Shown: positions 18,275-28,091, counted from the first letter of the stretch. The stretch: 64,000 nucleotides of DNA from Roseinatronobacter sp. S2 (GCF_029581395.1 NZ_CP121113.1:434001-498000); one strand, 5' to 3'. The notes: generated by a model from the sequence alone, not told the origin. Numbers and translations: made by a program.

Positions 18275-19033
18275 TTACCCGCCATGCTTGCGCGCCAGTT
18301 GGCGCAGCATGCCATGCAGGGTTTGCACATCCGCGCGGGTCAGGGCCAGCCGTGCCCACATGTTGCGCAAATTCAGGCGCATGCTCTGTGCCTTTTCGGG
18401 CGGGGCGAAGAAACCTGCGTGCTCCAGCCGGTCCTCGAAATGATCGCCCAGCTTCTCGCGCTCGATCGCGGTGGCGAAATCGGTGCCGGCCATGGCCAGC
18501 ACTTCGGGCGGTGTGTCCGCGCCAAGGCGGGCAAATTCATACGCAATCAGAAGCACGCATTGCGCAAGGTTCAGCGAATAAAAGGCCGGATTGACTGGCA
18601 CGGTGATGATGGCATTGGCGCGCGCCACATCATGGTTTTCCAGCCCTGCGCGTTCCGGCCCGAACAACACGGCGACGCGCTTGCCTTCGGCCACCATGGC
18701 GCGCGCCTGTTTCATGGCGTGTTCGGGCGTCAGCACGGGTTTGGTCAGCCCGCGCCCGCGTGCGGTCGTGGCAAAGACATAGTCGCAATCGCCAATCGCG
18801 GCAGGCAGGTCGTCAAATGCGCCTGCGCGGTCCAGAACAGGGGACGCCCCCGATGCCATGGCGGTGGCCTTGGGGTTGGGCCAGCCATCACGCGGGGCCA
18901 CAACACGCATGCGCGCGCAGCCGAAATTCAGCATCGCGCGCGCGGCTGCGCCAATGTTTTCGCCCATTTGCGGGCGCACCAGCACCATGATGGGGGTTGG
19001 CGCGTCGAATAGCTGGTCATCAAGCGGTGTCAT
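18275..19033 (-). CDS. trmJ: tRNA (cytidine/uridine-32-2'-O)-methyltransferase TrmJ
   Basis: The product has 252 residues from ATG 19033. It is a SPOUT-fold enzyme that methylates the ribose of position 32 in tRNA using S-adenosylmethionine. Seen: VLVRPQMGENIGAAARAMLN at the start, FGPERAGLENHDVARAN and VPVNPAFYSLNLAQCVLLIA, which form the knotted cofactor site. The C-terminal ~80 residues match the TrmJ extension. The gene is divergent from the thiE-like gene, with a 131-base shared promoter region. Confidence 0.88.
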   Translation of the reverse strand: MTPLDDQLFDAPTPIMVLVRPQMGENIGAAARAMLNFGCARMRVVAPRDGWPNPKATAMASGASPVLDRAGAFDDLPAAIGDCDYVFATTARGRGLTKPVLTPEHAMKQARAMVAEGKRVAVLFGPERAGLENHDVARANAIITVPVNPAFYSLNLAQCVLLIAYEFARLGADTPPEVLAMAGTDFATAIEREKLGDHFEDRLEHAGFFAPPEKAQSMRLNLRNMWARLALTRADVQTLHGMLRQLARKHGG

Positions 19034-19164
19034 GGGGCCTCGGGCGGCTGGGGTGGGTGTGCGCCCAATAGCGGGGCTGCGCGCGCGCTTCAAGCTGCGC
19101 GTGCTTGTTTCCGGTCCGGCCACAGGGTAGAAGCGCAGCAGTTCAAGCGAAAGATGCCATCAGC

Positions 19165-19782
19165 ATGCCCGATGACCAGCCCCAGATCTATCTGATCACG
19201 CCCCCCACATTCGAGATTGAGACATTCCCCCAGATTCTGGCACGCGTTCTGGACAGCCACCCTGTGGCGTGCCTGCGGCTGGCGCTGGCAACGCGTGACG
19301 AGGATACGATTCTGCGCAGCGCCGATGCCCTGCGCGAAATTGCCCATGCGCGCGATATTCCCATCGTCATTGCCGATCATGTGCTGATGGTGGAACGCCT
19401 TGGGCTGGACGGGGTGCATTTGTCCGACACCACCAAACCCCTGCGCAAGCTGCGCAAGGATATGGGCGCGGATGCGATTATCGGCAGCTTTTGCGGGACA
19501 TCGCAGCATGACGGCATCAACGCAGGCGAAGCGGGCGCGGATTATGTCAGCTTCGGGCCAGTGGGGCAGACCGCGCTGGGCGATGGTCAGGTGGCCCCCC
19601 ATGATTTGTTTGAATGGTGGTCCGCGATGATCGAACTGCCCGTCGTCGCCGAAGGCGCGCTTAATCGTGATCTGATTGCGGGCCTTGCGCCGGTGGCGGA
19701 TTTCTTTGCGCTGGGCGATGAAATCTGGGCGCAGCCGGACCCTGTGGCAGCCCTGATGGACCTGACCCAACCCTTGCGGTGA
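19165..19782 (+). CDS. Thiamine phosphate synthase-like protein
   Basis: The product has 205 residues from ATG 19165. It has the TIM-barrel pattern of ThiE: YLITPPTFE in strand 1, VIADHVLMVERLGLDGVHL in the middle, then GSFCGTSQHDGINAGEAGAD, YVSFGPV and VVAEGALN. ThiE joins the thiazole and pyrimidine halves of thiamine. Several residues of the pyrophosphate site differ (for example GSFCG rather than the usual GVS), as in the short alphaproteobacterial ThiE-like group, so the reaction is not certain. Confidence 0.7.
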   Translation: MPDDQPQIYLITPPTFEIETFPQILARVLDSHPVACLRLALATRDEDTILRSADALREIAHARDIPIVIADHVLMVERLGLDGVHLSDTTKPLRKLRKDMGADAIIGSFCGTSQHDGINAGEAGADYVSFGPVGQTALGDGQVAPHDLFEWWSAMIELPVVAEGALNRDLIAGLAPVADFFALGDEIWAQPDPVAALMDLTQPLR

Positions 19783-19789
19783 CGCGCGG

Positions 19790-20620
19790 CTACAAGGCGG
19801 GTTCATGCGCTGCGTCAAACCCCTGTCTTACGGCCTTTTCTGCGGCAACGGCCAGGTCCTTGCGGTTCGCAAAGGATGCGACTTCCAGTTCGGGGTGAAA
19901 CATCAGGTCTACGCGCCCGCGCCGTGACTGTGCCAGAACCACCAGCAAATGCGTGCCGAAATCCATGCTGCCCCACCAGCCATACAGGCGCTTGTCCTGC
20001 CCGTCGGGGGCAGAATAGGTCACGCTGACGGGCTGGATATGCAGCACGTCGCGCAGGGCGGGTGCAAAAAAGGCGGCGAACAAGGTGGATTTGAAGGGCA
20101 GCACGCGCTGGCTGTCAGAACTGGTGCCTTCGGGAAAGAACAGCAGCCTGTGGCCTACGCGCAAGCGTGCCTCGAACAGCAGTTTATGCAGGGCAGACTC
20201 GCGTTTGTCGCGCCGGATGAACACGGTGCCGGTTGCCCGCGCAAGCCAGCCAATACCGGGCCATGCGGCCACTTCGGCCTTGGATACGAAATAAACCCTG
20301 TCGGCTGCGTTCAGGGCAAAAATGTCCAGCCATGACGCATGATTTGCAACGATGCCGCCGCGTTTTGTCATGGGGGTGCCGCGCACATGCAGGCGCAGCC
20401 CTATGATGACCAGCGCCGCGCGGCACACCCCTTGGGTCAGATAAGGCGTGACAGGGCGGCGCAAGCCGAATAGCGGGCGTTCCACCAGTCGCAAAACCAG
20501 CATGACGGCCAGACCCCCGAACACCAGCGGGGCCAGCAGGCACAGGCGCAGCGCAATTCTGGGCCAGCAGCCCGGTGTTATGGCGACTTTGGGCGGCGCT
20601 ATATCTTCGCCCCATGTCAT
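19790..20620 (-). CDS. olsA: 1-acyl-glycerol-3-phosphate / lyso-ornithine lipid O-acyltransferase
   Basis: The product has 276 residues from ATG 20620, which overlaps the olsB stop by 4 bases. It is a PlsC-type acyltransferase: NHASWLDIFAL holds the catalytic H-x4-D motif, FPEGTSSD is the substrate motif, and an N-terminal membrane segment follows residue 20. Placed behind olsB it should add the second acyl chain to lyso-ornithine lipid at the inner membrane, although a role in phosphatidic acid synthesis is possible too. Confidence 0.85.
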   Translation of the reverse strand: MTWGEDIAPPKVAITPGCWPRIALRLCLLAPLVFGGLAVMLVLRLVERPLFGLRRPVTPYLTQGVCRAALVIIGLRLHVRGTPMTKRGGIVANHASWLDIFALNAADRVYFVSKAEVAAWPGIGWLARATGTVFIRRDKRESALHKLLFEARLRVGHRLLFFPEGTSSDSQRVLPFKSTLFAAFFAPALRDVLHIQPVSVTYSAPDGQDKRLYGWWGSMDFGTHLLVVLAQSRRGRVDLMFHPELEVASFANRKDLAVAAEKAVRQGFDAAHEPAL

Positions 20621-21393
20621 GGCGCCGTCACCCCCTTTGGCGCAAGGTTGTGTGCCGCGCGCGTCATCGCCTTGGTGTCCAGTATCAGGCATATATCGGT
20701 CGTGCGGAAATCAGGATCAATGAACGCCCCGTCACCCACAACCCCCCCGATGCGCAAATAGGCCTTGATCAGGGACGGCAGTTGCGCAAGGGCTGTCTTG
20801 CGGTCCAACTGGTCGGGCGCAAGCAGATCCATGCGCTGGTATTCCTTGGCGCGCACGCGCAATTCCGGCGGGGCCAGATGCCGGTGATGCAGCAGGCTTA
20901 GCGGTTGTGCCAGCGCTTGCGCGTCGGTCCCGTGAAAGCTGGCGGCACCGAACAAAATATCATAGCCATGTTGCGTGACATATCCGGCAAGGGCCTGCCA
21001 CATCAGCAACATGGCCGGGCCGCCGCGATAGGCCTCATCCACACAGGACCGCCCCAGTTCCAGCAATCTGCGACCCGACAGTTTCAGGGGGCGCAGGTCG
21101 AATTCACGGTCGCAATAAAACCCGCCTGTCTGGTCCAGCCGGTCATCGGGCAATAGCCGGTAGGCGCCCACCACATGCTGACCGTCATCAGGGTTCAGGC
21201 AGGTATTCACAAGCAAAAGGTGGTCAAAAAAGGGGTCCAGTTCGTCGCGTTCCAGCTTGTTGACATGATCCACCAATGCCCCTGTTCCGCCAAGTTCCTG
21301 GATGAATACGCGGTAGCGCAGGTGTTGCGCGGCCCTTATGTCGGCCGCGTCGCGCGCCAGACGCACCGTCAGTTGTGGTTGATTGCTGTTCAT
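20617..21393 (-). CDS. olsB: L-ornithine N(alpha)-acyltransferase
   Basis: The product has 258 residues from ATG 21393. It is an acyl-ACP-dependent GNAT-fold enzyme that makes the first amide bond of ornithine lipids. Seen: RYRVFIQELGG, ELDPFFDHLLL, GAYRLL, YCDREFDL, LELGRSCVDEAYRGGPAMLLMW and GAASFHGTD, all typical of OlsB. It is coupled to olsA by an ATGA overlap. About 130 bases separate its start from the converging end of the DUF3553 gene. Confidence 0.88.
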   Translation of the reverse strand: MNSNQPQLTVRLARDAADIRAAQHLRYRVFIQELGGTGALVDHVNKLERDELDPFFDHLLLVNTCLNPDDGQHVVGAYRLLPDDRLDQTGGFYCDREFDLRPLKLSGRRLLELGRSCVDEAYRGGPAMLLMWQALAGYVTQHGYDILFGAASFHGTDAQALAQPLSLLHHRHLAPPELRVRAKEYQRMDLLAPDQLDRKTALAQLPSLIKAYLRIGGVVGDGAFIDPDFRTTDICLILDTKAMTRAAHNLAPKGVTAP

Positions 21394-21523
21394 CCAGCCC
21401 TCTTTTGCGCGGGTGCAGGTCGTTAGTGACGGGTTGGCTTTACGCAGCGCGTCGTAGTGTTGCAAGTTTGGATTGTCGACTAAACGCCTTGTGTGCACCT
21501 GTTGGTTGTGCGACACTTTGCGC

Positions 21524-21700
21524 CTATAAGTTGTAAACGATTTCAAGCGTTACCAAATCACCATTAATCACTTTTTTACCTTCATCTGGAAAATTGACCG
21601 TCACAAGGTTGCCAATACGCGACTGAACCTGCCCAACGCCCCATTCAGGGCATTTGGGGTGGCGCACGAACATTCCTGGCTCTAGGATCGAATGATTCAT
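21524..21700 (-). CDS. DUF3553 protein
   Basis: The product has 58 residues, read directly from the minus strand: it begins MNHSILEPGMFVRHPKCPEW, continues GVGQVQSRIGNLVTVNFPDE and ends IVYNL. It matches the small DUF3553 family, which resembles a CarD/SH3-like beta barrel; its role is unknown. Its start codon lies inside the beginning of chpT on the other strand, so the two coding regions overlap by 9 bases head to head. Confidence 0.85.
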   Translation of the reverse strand: MNHSILEPGMFVRHPKCPEWGVGQVQSRIGNLVTVNFPDEGKKVINGDLVTLEIVYNL

Positions 21701-22351
21701 TTGGATTATGACTATATTGAAGATTTGCCCTTGGAAAGCCCTGTTGGCGTTCTGACTCTGGCGGAATTATTGACATCGCGCATCTGCCACGACCTGATCA
21801 GCCCCTTGGGCGCTATTGGTAACGGTGTTGAACTGATGTCGATGGCAGGTGTTACCGATGGTCCCGAACTGGCGCTGATTGGTGAAAGTGTCGAAACGGC
21901 AAATGCGCGTATTCGCTTGTTTCGTTGTGCATTCGGGGCGGCCGCGCCGGGCCAGATGATACCCCGCGCAGAAATCATGTCCCTTATGGCGGATTATGGC
22001 CGGATCACACGCCACTGGACCGAATTCGAGATTGCGCAGGATTTGCCAAGACAGGATGTCAAACTTCTGTTGCTTTTGCTGATGTGTCTGGAAACCGCGC
22101 TGCCATGGGGCGGGGCGGTGCATGTGACCAGATCGGAAACCGGATATACGCTTGTAGCAGAAGCGGACCGCATCCGCCATGATGCTGAACAATGGGCCAT
22201 TCTAAGCAGCGGTGCAGTCCCGGAAGGATTGCGGCCCGTGACAGTGCATTTTATCATGGGTGCGCTGGAACTGCGGCGGCAAGGCTGTGGCTATTCCATC
22301 AAGTGCACCGAGCAGACGATGGAACTGGCCCTGTCGTTGCGCCGCAAATAG
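21692..22351 (+). CDS. chpT: Histidine phosphotransferase ChpT
   Basis: The product has 219 residues. ChpT passes phosphate from the kinase CckA to CtrA and CpdR in alphaproteobacteria. The phospho-acceptor segment SRICHDLISPLGAIGNGVEL is clear near residue 33, and the C-terminal part has the degenerate kinase-like fold without an ATP site. AGGATCGA before ATG 21692 may serve as ribosome site. The N terminus is about 20 residues longer than usual, and the start overlaps the divergent DUF3553 gene. Confidence 0.88.
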   Translation: MIHLDYDYIEDLPLESPVGVLTLAELLTSRICHDLISPLGAIGNGVELMSMAGVTDGPELALIGESVETANARIRLFRCAFGAAAPGQMIPRAEIMSLMADYGRITRHWTEFEIAQDLPRQDVKLLLLLLMCLETALPWGGAVHVTRSETGYTLVAEADRIRHDAEQWAILSSGAVPEGLRPVTVHFIMGALELRRQGCGYSIKCTEQTMELALSLRRK

Positions 22352-22594
22352 CCTGCCGGAATTGCTGGCGGAAAGCCTACAGCGTTTCGCCTTCTCCTTG
22401 AAGCCGAGAACGCTGGAGTCCATTGATTTTGCGCAATTTCGAACCAAGAAAGTCTGTCAACTTTTTCTGAAATTGCTTTAGCAACACCATAATTTGTGAT
22501 CGGTGGTTTCCCGCCGAAATCAAAACATGGTCGTGACAGTCCCCAAAAACATGTTACCCTGACAACCATAAGACGTCTGAAGGAGGCTAACGAC

Positions 22595-22867
22595 ATGAGA
22601 AAACTTATTATGATGGCACTTGTAGGGGGCGCGCTTGCGGTCTCCGGTTGCCAGATGACACAAACTGAACGTTCTGTTGTGGGTGGCGTTGCTGGTGCTG
22701 CGGGCGGCCTTGCCGTCGGTAACCTGCTTGGTGCCAACACCAACTGGACCATTCTGACCACTATTGCAGGTGCTGCCGCAGGCACATTGCTGGCGCAAAA
22801 CACCCGCACTGGCCAGTGTGCGTATGCGCGCGGTGATGGCACCTATTACGAAGCGCCTTGCCCCTGA
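22595..22867 (+). CDS. Small glycine-zipper lipoprotein
   Basis: The product has 90 residues from ATG 22595, chosen because AAGGAGG lies 9 bases upstream. It has a lipoprotein signal with lipobox AVSGC at residues 16-20, then a glycine-zipper stretch (GGVAGAAGGLAVGNLLGA and IAGAAAGTLLA) and a short tail with two cysteines (GQCAYARGD, EAPCP). It is probably an outer-membrane-associated lipoprotein. The 243 bases upstream hold no gene but contain an imperfect CAGCGTT/AACGCTG repeat. Confidence 0.8.
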   Translation: MRKLIMMALVGGALAVSGCQMTQTERSVVGGVAGAAGGLAVGNLLGANTNWTILTTIAGAAAGTLLAQNTRTGQCAYARGDGTYYEAPCP

Positions 22868-22899
22868 TCCCATCGGGAATGCGAAAACCACATAAAAAA

Positions 22900-22930
22900 A
22901 CAGCCCCGGTCCTGTGCCGGGGCTGTTTTG
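22900..22930. terminator. Intrinsic terminator, probably bidirectional
   Basis: A perfect 10-base-pair stem ACAGCCCCGG / CCGGGGCTGT with a 7-base loop, followed by TTTTGTTT on the plus strand and preceded by seven A on the other side. It can end the lipoprotein transcript on the plus strand and the converging M20 gene on the minus strand. Confidence 0.85.
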
Positions 22931-22952
22931 TTTCGATGATGTGCGCGCAACC

Positions 22953-24116
22953 TTATGCCAGCGGCAAACGCTGTTCTGCCAGTTCAACCCAGAAGCTACA
23001 GCCTGCGGGAATGGCGTCGTCGTTGAAATCATATTCGGGGTGGTGAACGCTGGCGGTGTCGCCGTTGCCCACAAGAATATACGCGCCGGGGCGTTCTTCC
23101 AGCATATAGGCGAAATCCTCGCCGCCCATGACAAGGGGGGCGTCATCGCAGGCACCTGACACGCTGCGCGCGGCCTGTGCGGCATATTCGGTTTCTGTAT
23201 CTGTGTTAATCATCACCGGATAGCCGCGCATGTATTTGACCTGCGCCTTGGCCCCGAACGCGGTGGCGGCATGTTCGGCCAGTGCCGTGATGCGTGCCTC
23301 TGCCAGCTCGCGCATATCGGCGCTTAGGGTCCGCACGGTCCCGCGCAAGGTCACAGTCTGGGGAATCACGTTGAAGGCCTGCGACCCTGTCACAAAGGAT
23401 GTGACCGACACGACCATTTCCTTGGTCGGGTCCGCGTTGCGGCTGGCGATAGTCTGCATCGCCGTCACGATATGCGCCGCAACGACGGTTGTATCAATGC
23501 ATTCATGCGGTTTGGCGGCATGACCGCCGCGCCCTTCAACGACAATTTCGAACTGGTCTGTCGCTGCAAAGAATGCGCCCGGCCGAATGCTGAATGTCCC
23601 CGGCGCAACACCGGGCCAGTTATGCATGCCATACACTTCATGGATGCCGAAGCGGTCCATAAGCCCGTCTTCGCACATGGCGCGCCCACCGCCGCCACCT
23701 TCTTCGGCGGGCTGAAAGATCACAACAACGGTCCCGTCAAAGCTGCGCGTTTCCGTCAGATATTTCGCGGCGCCCAGCAGCATTGCCGTGTGCCCGTCAT
23801 GCCCACAGGCATGCATTTTGCCCGCTTCCTTGGATGCATAGTCCAACCCTGTCGCTTCGTGAATCGGCAGCGCGTCCATATCGGCGCGCAGCCCCACGAC
23901 GCGGCCGGAATCGGCCTTGCGCCCGCGTATGACGCCGACAACGCCGGTGCCGCCGATCCCTTCAACCACCTCATCGCAGCCGAATTCGCGCAGCTTTTGT
24001 GCGACGATTCCGGCGGTGCGGTGGCATTCATACAGGATTTCGGGATGGGCGTGGAAATCCCTGCGCCAGGCCGTGATTTCCGGCAGCAGTTCGGCAAAAC
24101 GGTTTTTGATCGGCAT
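22953..24116 (-). CDS. M20 amidohydrolase (hippurate hydrolase-like)
   Basis: The product has 387 residues from ATG 24116, with AAGGAG upstream. It is a zinc amidohydrolase: the metal-site motifs LRADMDALPI, HACGHDGHTAML, QPAEEGGGGG, HNWPG and MGGEDFAYML are all present, and the dimerisation domain lies in between (residues 180-290). Family members release amino acids from N-acyl or N-benzoyl derivatives. The exact substrate is unknown. Downstream of the bidirectional terminator there is nothing further in this transcript. Confidence 0.9.
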   Translation of the reverse strand: MPIKNRFAELLPEITAWRRDFHAHPEILYECHRTAGIVAQKLREFGCDEVVEGIGGTGVVGVIRGRKADSGRVVGLRADMDALPIHEATGLDYASKEAGKMHACGHDGHTAMLLGAAKYLTETRSFDGTVVVIFQPAEEGGGGGRAMCEDGLMDRFGIHEVYGMHNWPGVAPGTFSIRPGAFFAATDQFEIVVEGRGGHAAKPHECIDTTVVAAHIVTAMQTIASRNADPTKEMVVSVTSFVTGSQAFNVIPQTVTLRGTVRTLSADMRELAEARITALAEHAATAFGAKAQVKYMRGYPVMINTDTETEYAAQAARSVSGACDDAPLVMGGEDFAYMLEERPGAYILVGNGDTASVHHPEYDFNDDAIPAGCSFWVELAEQRLPLA

Positions 24117-24217
24117 TGCAGCAAGCTCCTTGGATGTGGTCGCGTTATGGCGATTTCCAGCACTGTGCCACAGTCTTGCCCCCGCTTCCAGCACCCTGCT
24201 TGAAAGACTGGCGTTGG

Positions 24218-25099
24218 TCACAGATCGCTTACAAAATCATCAATCCGGTAGCCTTGCAGATACAAAAGCGCTGTCAGATCGCCATGATTGATGCGCAAGT
24301 CGCATTGCGCGGCCACCGCCGGTTTGGCATGCAGCGCGACACCCGCGCCCGCGCGCCCCAGCATGCCCAGATCATTGGCCCCGTCGCCAACGGCCAGCAC
24401 ATCACTGGCCTGTAGGCCCAGACGCGCGGTAATTTCATCCAGTGCCGCGACCTTGGCGTCGCGGCCCAGAATCGGTTCAGCCACGGTGCCGGTCAGCTTG
24501 CCCCCGTCGACCAGCAGCGTATTGGCGCGGTTTTCGTCAAACCCCAAGGTTTCGGCCACATGGGTGGTAAAGGCCGTGAACCCGCCTGATACCAGAACGG
24601 CATACGCGCCGCGCCCTTTCATCGTGGCGATCAATTCGCGCCCGCCGGGGGTAAAGGTGATGCGCGTTTCCAAGACCTTGGCAATGACGCTTTCATCCAG
24701 CCCCTTCAGCAGGGCCACCCGTTCGCGCAGGGCATCTTCAAACTCCAGCTCGCCATTCATGGCGCGCGCGGTGATTCCCGCGACATAGGCCCCCACGCCA
24801 GCTTCATCCGCCAGTTCGTCAATGCATTCCTGTTCAATCATGGTGCTGTCCATATCAGCAAGCAGCATGTGTTTTTGCCGACCCTGCACAGGCTGAAGCG
24901 CCAGATCAATGCCTTGGGTCTGCAAATCCTGCCAGACCTGCCATTGGTTTTCAGGGCGCGTGTCCAATGGAAATTCTGCCGCCACACCGGGGTTCAGCCA
25001 TTCCGCGACGCCCCCGCCCCACGCATTGCGCAGGGATTCTACAGTGGTGGCATCAAGCAAGGGGTTGGCGGGGTTGGTCAGCAGTGTGGCGACATACAT
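24218..25099 (-). CDS. serB: Phosphoserine phosphatase
   Basis: The product has 293 residues. It is a HAD phosphatase performing the last step of serine synthesis. The nucleophile motif is [20 protein letters not shown] near residue 82, followed by VSGGFTAFT (motif II), the lysine in [11 protein letters not shown] and [14 protein letters not shown] (motif IV). An ~80-residue N-terminal domain precedes. It is divergent from serC, with a 156-base shared region. Confidence 0.95.
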   Translation of the reverse strand: MYVATLLTNPANPLLDATTVESLRNAWGGGVAEWLNPGVAAEFPLDTRPENQWQVWQDLQTQGIDLALQPVQGRQKHMLLADMDSTMIEQECIDELADEAGVGAYVAGITARAMNGELEFEDALRERVALLKGLDESVIAKVLETRITFTPGGRELIATMKGRGAYAVLVSGGFTAFTTHVAETLGFDENRANTLLVDGGKLTGTVAEPILGRDAKVAALDEITARLGLQASDVLAVGDGANDLGMLGRAGAGVALHAKPAVAAQCDLRINHGDLTALLYLQGYRIDDFVSDL

Positions 25100-25159
25100 G
25101 GGGCAAGTTTCCGATCGTGGACAAGCAGCGTCGTTTTTCTGTGTTCAAGCGGCGCTCTA

Positions 25160-25255
25160 GAGCAATTTTGCCTCTTGTGCCAGTGGGGATTGGGCCGTAA
25201 TGCCATTCGTGGGACACCCTTCCCCAACGAAGGGCATTATATCTGGAAGGATACC
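25160..25255 (+). promoter_or_regulatory. Leader of serC, candidate serC RNA motif
   Basis: The transcribed leader in front of serC contains a short stem (CCCTT / AAGGG around 25218-25233) just before the GGAAGGA ribosome site. A conserved structured RNA called serC has been reported upstream of serC in alphaproteobacteria. The position fits, but I cannot confirm the consensus by eye. GCTCTAGAGC at 25160 is a palindrome of unknown role. Confidence 0.35.
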
Positions 25256-26413
25256 ATGACTATACCCGCACAACCGGCAACGCGCCCGGCAAATCCGCGC
25301 TTTTCTTCTGGCCCATGTGCCAAAATCCCGACATTCGCACTGGAAAAACTGGCCGACGCCCCCTTGGGCCGGTCACATCGTGCCGCTGTCGGCAAGTCCA
25401 AACTGAAAGCGGCCATTGACGGCACGCGCGAGATTCTGGGCATTCCCGCTGATTACCGCATTGGCATTGTGCCTGCATCTGACACAGGTGCAGTTGAAAT
25501 GGCCATGTGGTCCATGCTGGGGGCGCGCAAGGCCACGATGGTCGCATGGGAAAGCTTCGGCGCGGGCTGGGTCACAGATGTGGTCAAGCAGTTGAAAATT
25601 GACGCCGATGTGAAAACCGCCGAGTATGGCCAGATCGTCGACATGGCCAGCATCGACTATGATACCGACGTGGTGTTCACATGGAATGGCACAACATCCG
25701 GCGTGCGTGTCCCCAATGGCAATGCCATCCCCGACGACCGCAATGGTCTGACCATTTGCGATGCGACATCGGCTGCATTTGCGATGGACCTGCCTTGGGA
25801 CAAGCTGGATGTGGTTACCTTCAGCTGGCAAAAGGTGATGGGCGGTGAAGCCGCGCATGGCATGCTGGTTCTAAGCCCGCGTGCGGTGGAACGGCTGGAA
25901 AACTACACCCCCGCATGGCCCCTGCCCAAGATTTTCCGCATGACCAAAGGCGGCAAACTGATCGAGGGTATTTTCAAGGGTGAAACCATCAACACCCCGT
26001 CGATGCTGGCGGTAGAAGATTACCTGCTTGCGCTGGACTGGGCGCAAGACATTGGCGGGTTGCCTGCGCTTATTGCGCGCTGCGACGCGAATGCGGGCGT
26101 GATTGCGGATTTCTGCGCGGCCAATGACTGGATTGCCAATCTGGCCGAAGACCCGGCAACAGCTTCCACAACATCGGTCTGCCTGAAGTTCACCGATCCC
26201 GCGATTGCAGATGGCGCGACTTTCGCCAAAGCGGTGGCCAAACGGCTGGAGGCAGAGGGCGTGGCGCTGGATATCGGCGCCTACCGCGATGCGCCAGCGG
26301 GCCTGCGCATCTGGTGTGGTGCCACGGTCGAGAAAAGCGATCTGGACGCGCTGATGCCATGGCTGGACTGGGCCTATCACACCGAACGCGCCGCGCTGAC
26401 TGCGCCTGCATAA
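25256..26413 (+). CDS. serC: Phosphoserine aminotransferase
   Basis: The product has 385 residues from ATG 25256, with GGAAGGA upstream; the longer open frame upstream is not coding. It is a PLP enzyme converting 3-phosphohydroxypyruvate to phosphoserine. Seen: [11 protein letters not shown] at the start, a [11 protein letters not shown] segment, [13 protein letters not shown] and [14 protein letters not shown], which contains the PLP lysine. It belongs to the 385-residue alphaproteobacterial/archaeal-like SerC type. serA follows after 72 bases. Confidence 0.95.
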   Translation: MTIPAQPATRPANPRFSSGPCAKIPTFALEKLADAPLGRSHRAAVGKSKLKAAIDGTREILGIPADYRIGIVPASDTGAVEMAMWSMLGARKATMVAWESFGAGWVTDVVKQLKIDADVKTAEYGQIVDMASIDYDTDVVFTWNGTTSGVRVPNGNAIPDDRNGLTICDATSAAFAMDLPWDKLDVVTFSWQKVMGGEAAHGMLVLSPRAVERLENYTPAWPLPKIFRMTKGGKLIEGIFKGETINTPSMLAVEDYLLALDWAQDIGGLPALIARCDANAGVIADFCAANDWIANLAEDPATASTTSVCLKFTDPAIADGATFAKAVAKRLEAEGVALDIGAYRDAPAGLRIWCGATVEKSDLDALMPWLDWAYHTERAALTAPA

Positions 26414-26485
26414 GTCTGACATTGTGGCGGGCGTGTCCCGCCACAGCCTTCCCTGCAAATTCCATCATTCAAGGAGCCACGAACC

Positions 26486-28081
26486 ATGGCACCCAAAGTT
26501 CTCGTATCTGACAAACTGTCCGAAACCGCTGTGCAAATTTTCCGCGACCGCGGCATTGATGTGACGTTTGATCCGTCCATCGGCAAGGACAAGGAAAAAC
26601 TGCTGTCCGTCATTGGCGACTATGACGGGCTGGCCATCCGGTCCGCCACCAAAGTGACTGAAAAAATCCTGGAAGCCGCGCCCAACCTGAAAGTTGTGGG
26701 TCGCGCCGGTATCGGGGTCGACAATGTCGACATTCCCGCCGCGTCGAAAAAAGGTGTGATCGTGATGAACACGCCTTTCGGCAATTCTGTCACGACCGCA
26801 GAACACGCGATTTCGCTGATGATGGCCGTTGCGCGCCAGATCCCCGAAGCCAGCGCATCCACCCATGCCGGAAAATGGGAAAAATCGCGTTTCATGGGGG
26901 TTGAGCTGACAGCCAAAACCTTGGGCGTTATCGGTGCGGGCAATATTGGCGGCATCGTGTGCGACCGCGCGCTGGGCCTGCGCATGAAGGTTGTGGCCTA
27001 TGACCCGTTCCTGAGCGAGGAACGCGCGACCAAACTGGGCGTGACCAAGGTGGAACTGGACGAATTGCTGGCGCGCGCCGATTTCATCACCCTGCATGTG
27101 CCGCTGACCGACAAGACCCGCAACATCCTGTCTGCCGAAAACCTGGCGAAAACCAAGAAAGGCGTGCGCATTGTCAACTGCGCCCGTGGCGGTCTGGTGG
27201 ACGAAGCGGCGCTGGCCGAGGCGCTGAAATCCGGCCATGTTGCCGGTGCGGGCTTTGACGTGTTCGAAGTGGAACCCGCGACCGACAGCCCGCTGTTCAA
27301 CCTGCCCAACGTTGTTGTCACCCCCCATCTGGGTGCAAGCACAACCGAAGCGCAGGAAAATGTGGCGCTGCAAGTGGCTGAACAGATGTCGGACTACCTG
27401 CTGACAGGTGCTGTGCAGAACGCGCTGAACATGCCGTCCGTCACGGCCGAAGAAGCGCGCGTGATGGGGCCGTGGGTGAAACTGGCCAGCCATCTGGGGG
27501 CCTTCGCAGGCCAGCTGACAGATGAGCCGATTCAGGCCATCAACATCCTGTATGACGGGGCCGTGTCGGAAATGAACCTTGACGCGCTGGGATGTGCGGC
27601 GATTGCGGGCATTATGAAGGCCACCAATCCCGACGTGAACATGGTGTCCGCGCCCGTTGTGGCCAAAGAACGCGGCGTCAAGATTTCGCGCACCACGCAG
27701 GCAAAATCGGGCGTGTTTGATGCCTATATCAAGCTGACCGTGGTGACTGAAGGGCGCGAACGTTCCATCGCGGGCACAGTGTTTTCGGACGGCAAGCCGC
27801 GCTTCATTCAGATCAAGGGCATCACCATCGACGCCGAAGTGGGCGAGCATATGCTGTATACCACCAATGACGATGTGCCCGGCATTATCGGTGCGCTGGG
27901 CCAGACCATGGGCGAGAATGGCGTGAATATCGCCAATTTCACCCTTGGCCGTTCAGATTCGGGGCGTGATGCAATCGCATTGCTGTATCTGGATGCGCCT
28001 GCGCCGGATACTGTCTTGAACAAGCTGCGCGCAACGGGCTTGTTCCGTCAGGTGCGCCCGCTGGTTTTTGACGTGAACTAA
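26486..28081 (+). CDS. serA: D-3-phosphoglycerate dehydrogenase
   Basis: The product has 531 residues, the long type 1 form. It oxidises 3-phosphoglycerate with NAD, the entry step of serine synthesis. Seen: GRAGIGVDNVDIPAASKKG, the NAD motif GAGNIGGIVCDRALGL, NCARGGLVDEAAL with the catalytic arginine, and TPHLGAST with the catalytic histidine. An allosteric-substrate-binding domain and a C-terminal ACT domain (from about residue 455) follow. AAGGAGCC precedes the ATG. Confidence 0.96.
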   Translation: MAPKVLVSDKLSETAVQIFRDRGIDVTFDPSIGKDKEKLLSVIGDYDGLAIRSATKVTEKILEAAPNLKVVGRAGIGVDNVDIPAASKKGVIVMNTPFGNSVTTAEHAISLMMAVARQIPEASASTHAGKWEKSRFMGVELTAKTLGVIGAGNIGGIVCDRALGLRMKVVAYDPFLSEERATKLGVTKVELDELLARADFITLHVPLTDKTRNILSAENLAKTKKGVRIVNCARGGLVDEAALAEALKSGHVAGAGFDVFEVEPATDSPLFNLPNVVVTPHLGASTTEAQENVALQVAEQMSDYLLTGAVQNALNMPSVTAEEARVMGPWVKLASHLGAFAGQLTDEPIQAINILYDGAVSEMNLDALGCAAIAGIMKATNPDVNMVSAPVVAKERGVKISRTTQAKSGVFDAYIKLTVVTEGRERSIAGTVFSDGKPRFIQIKGITIDAEVGEHMLYTTNDDVPGIIGALGQTMGENGVNIANFTLGRSDSGRDAIALLYLDAPAPDTVLNKLRATGLFRQVRPLVFDVN

Positions 28082-28091
28082 GGTATGAATT

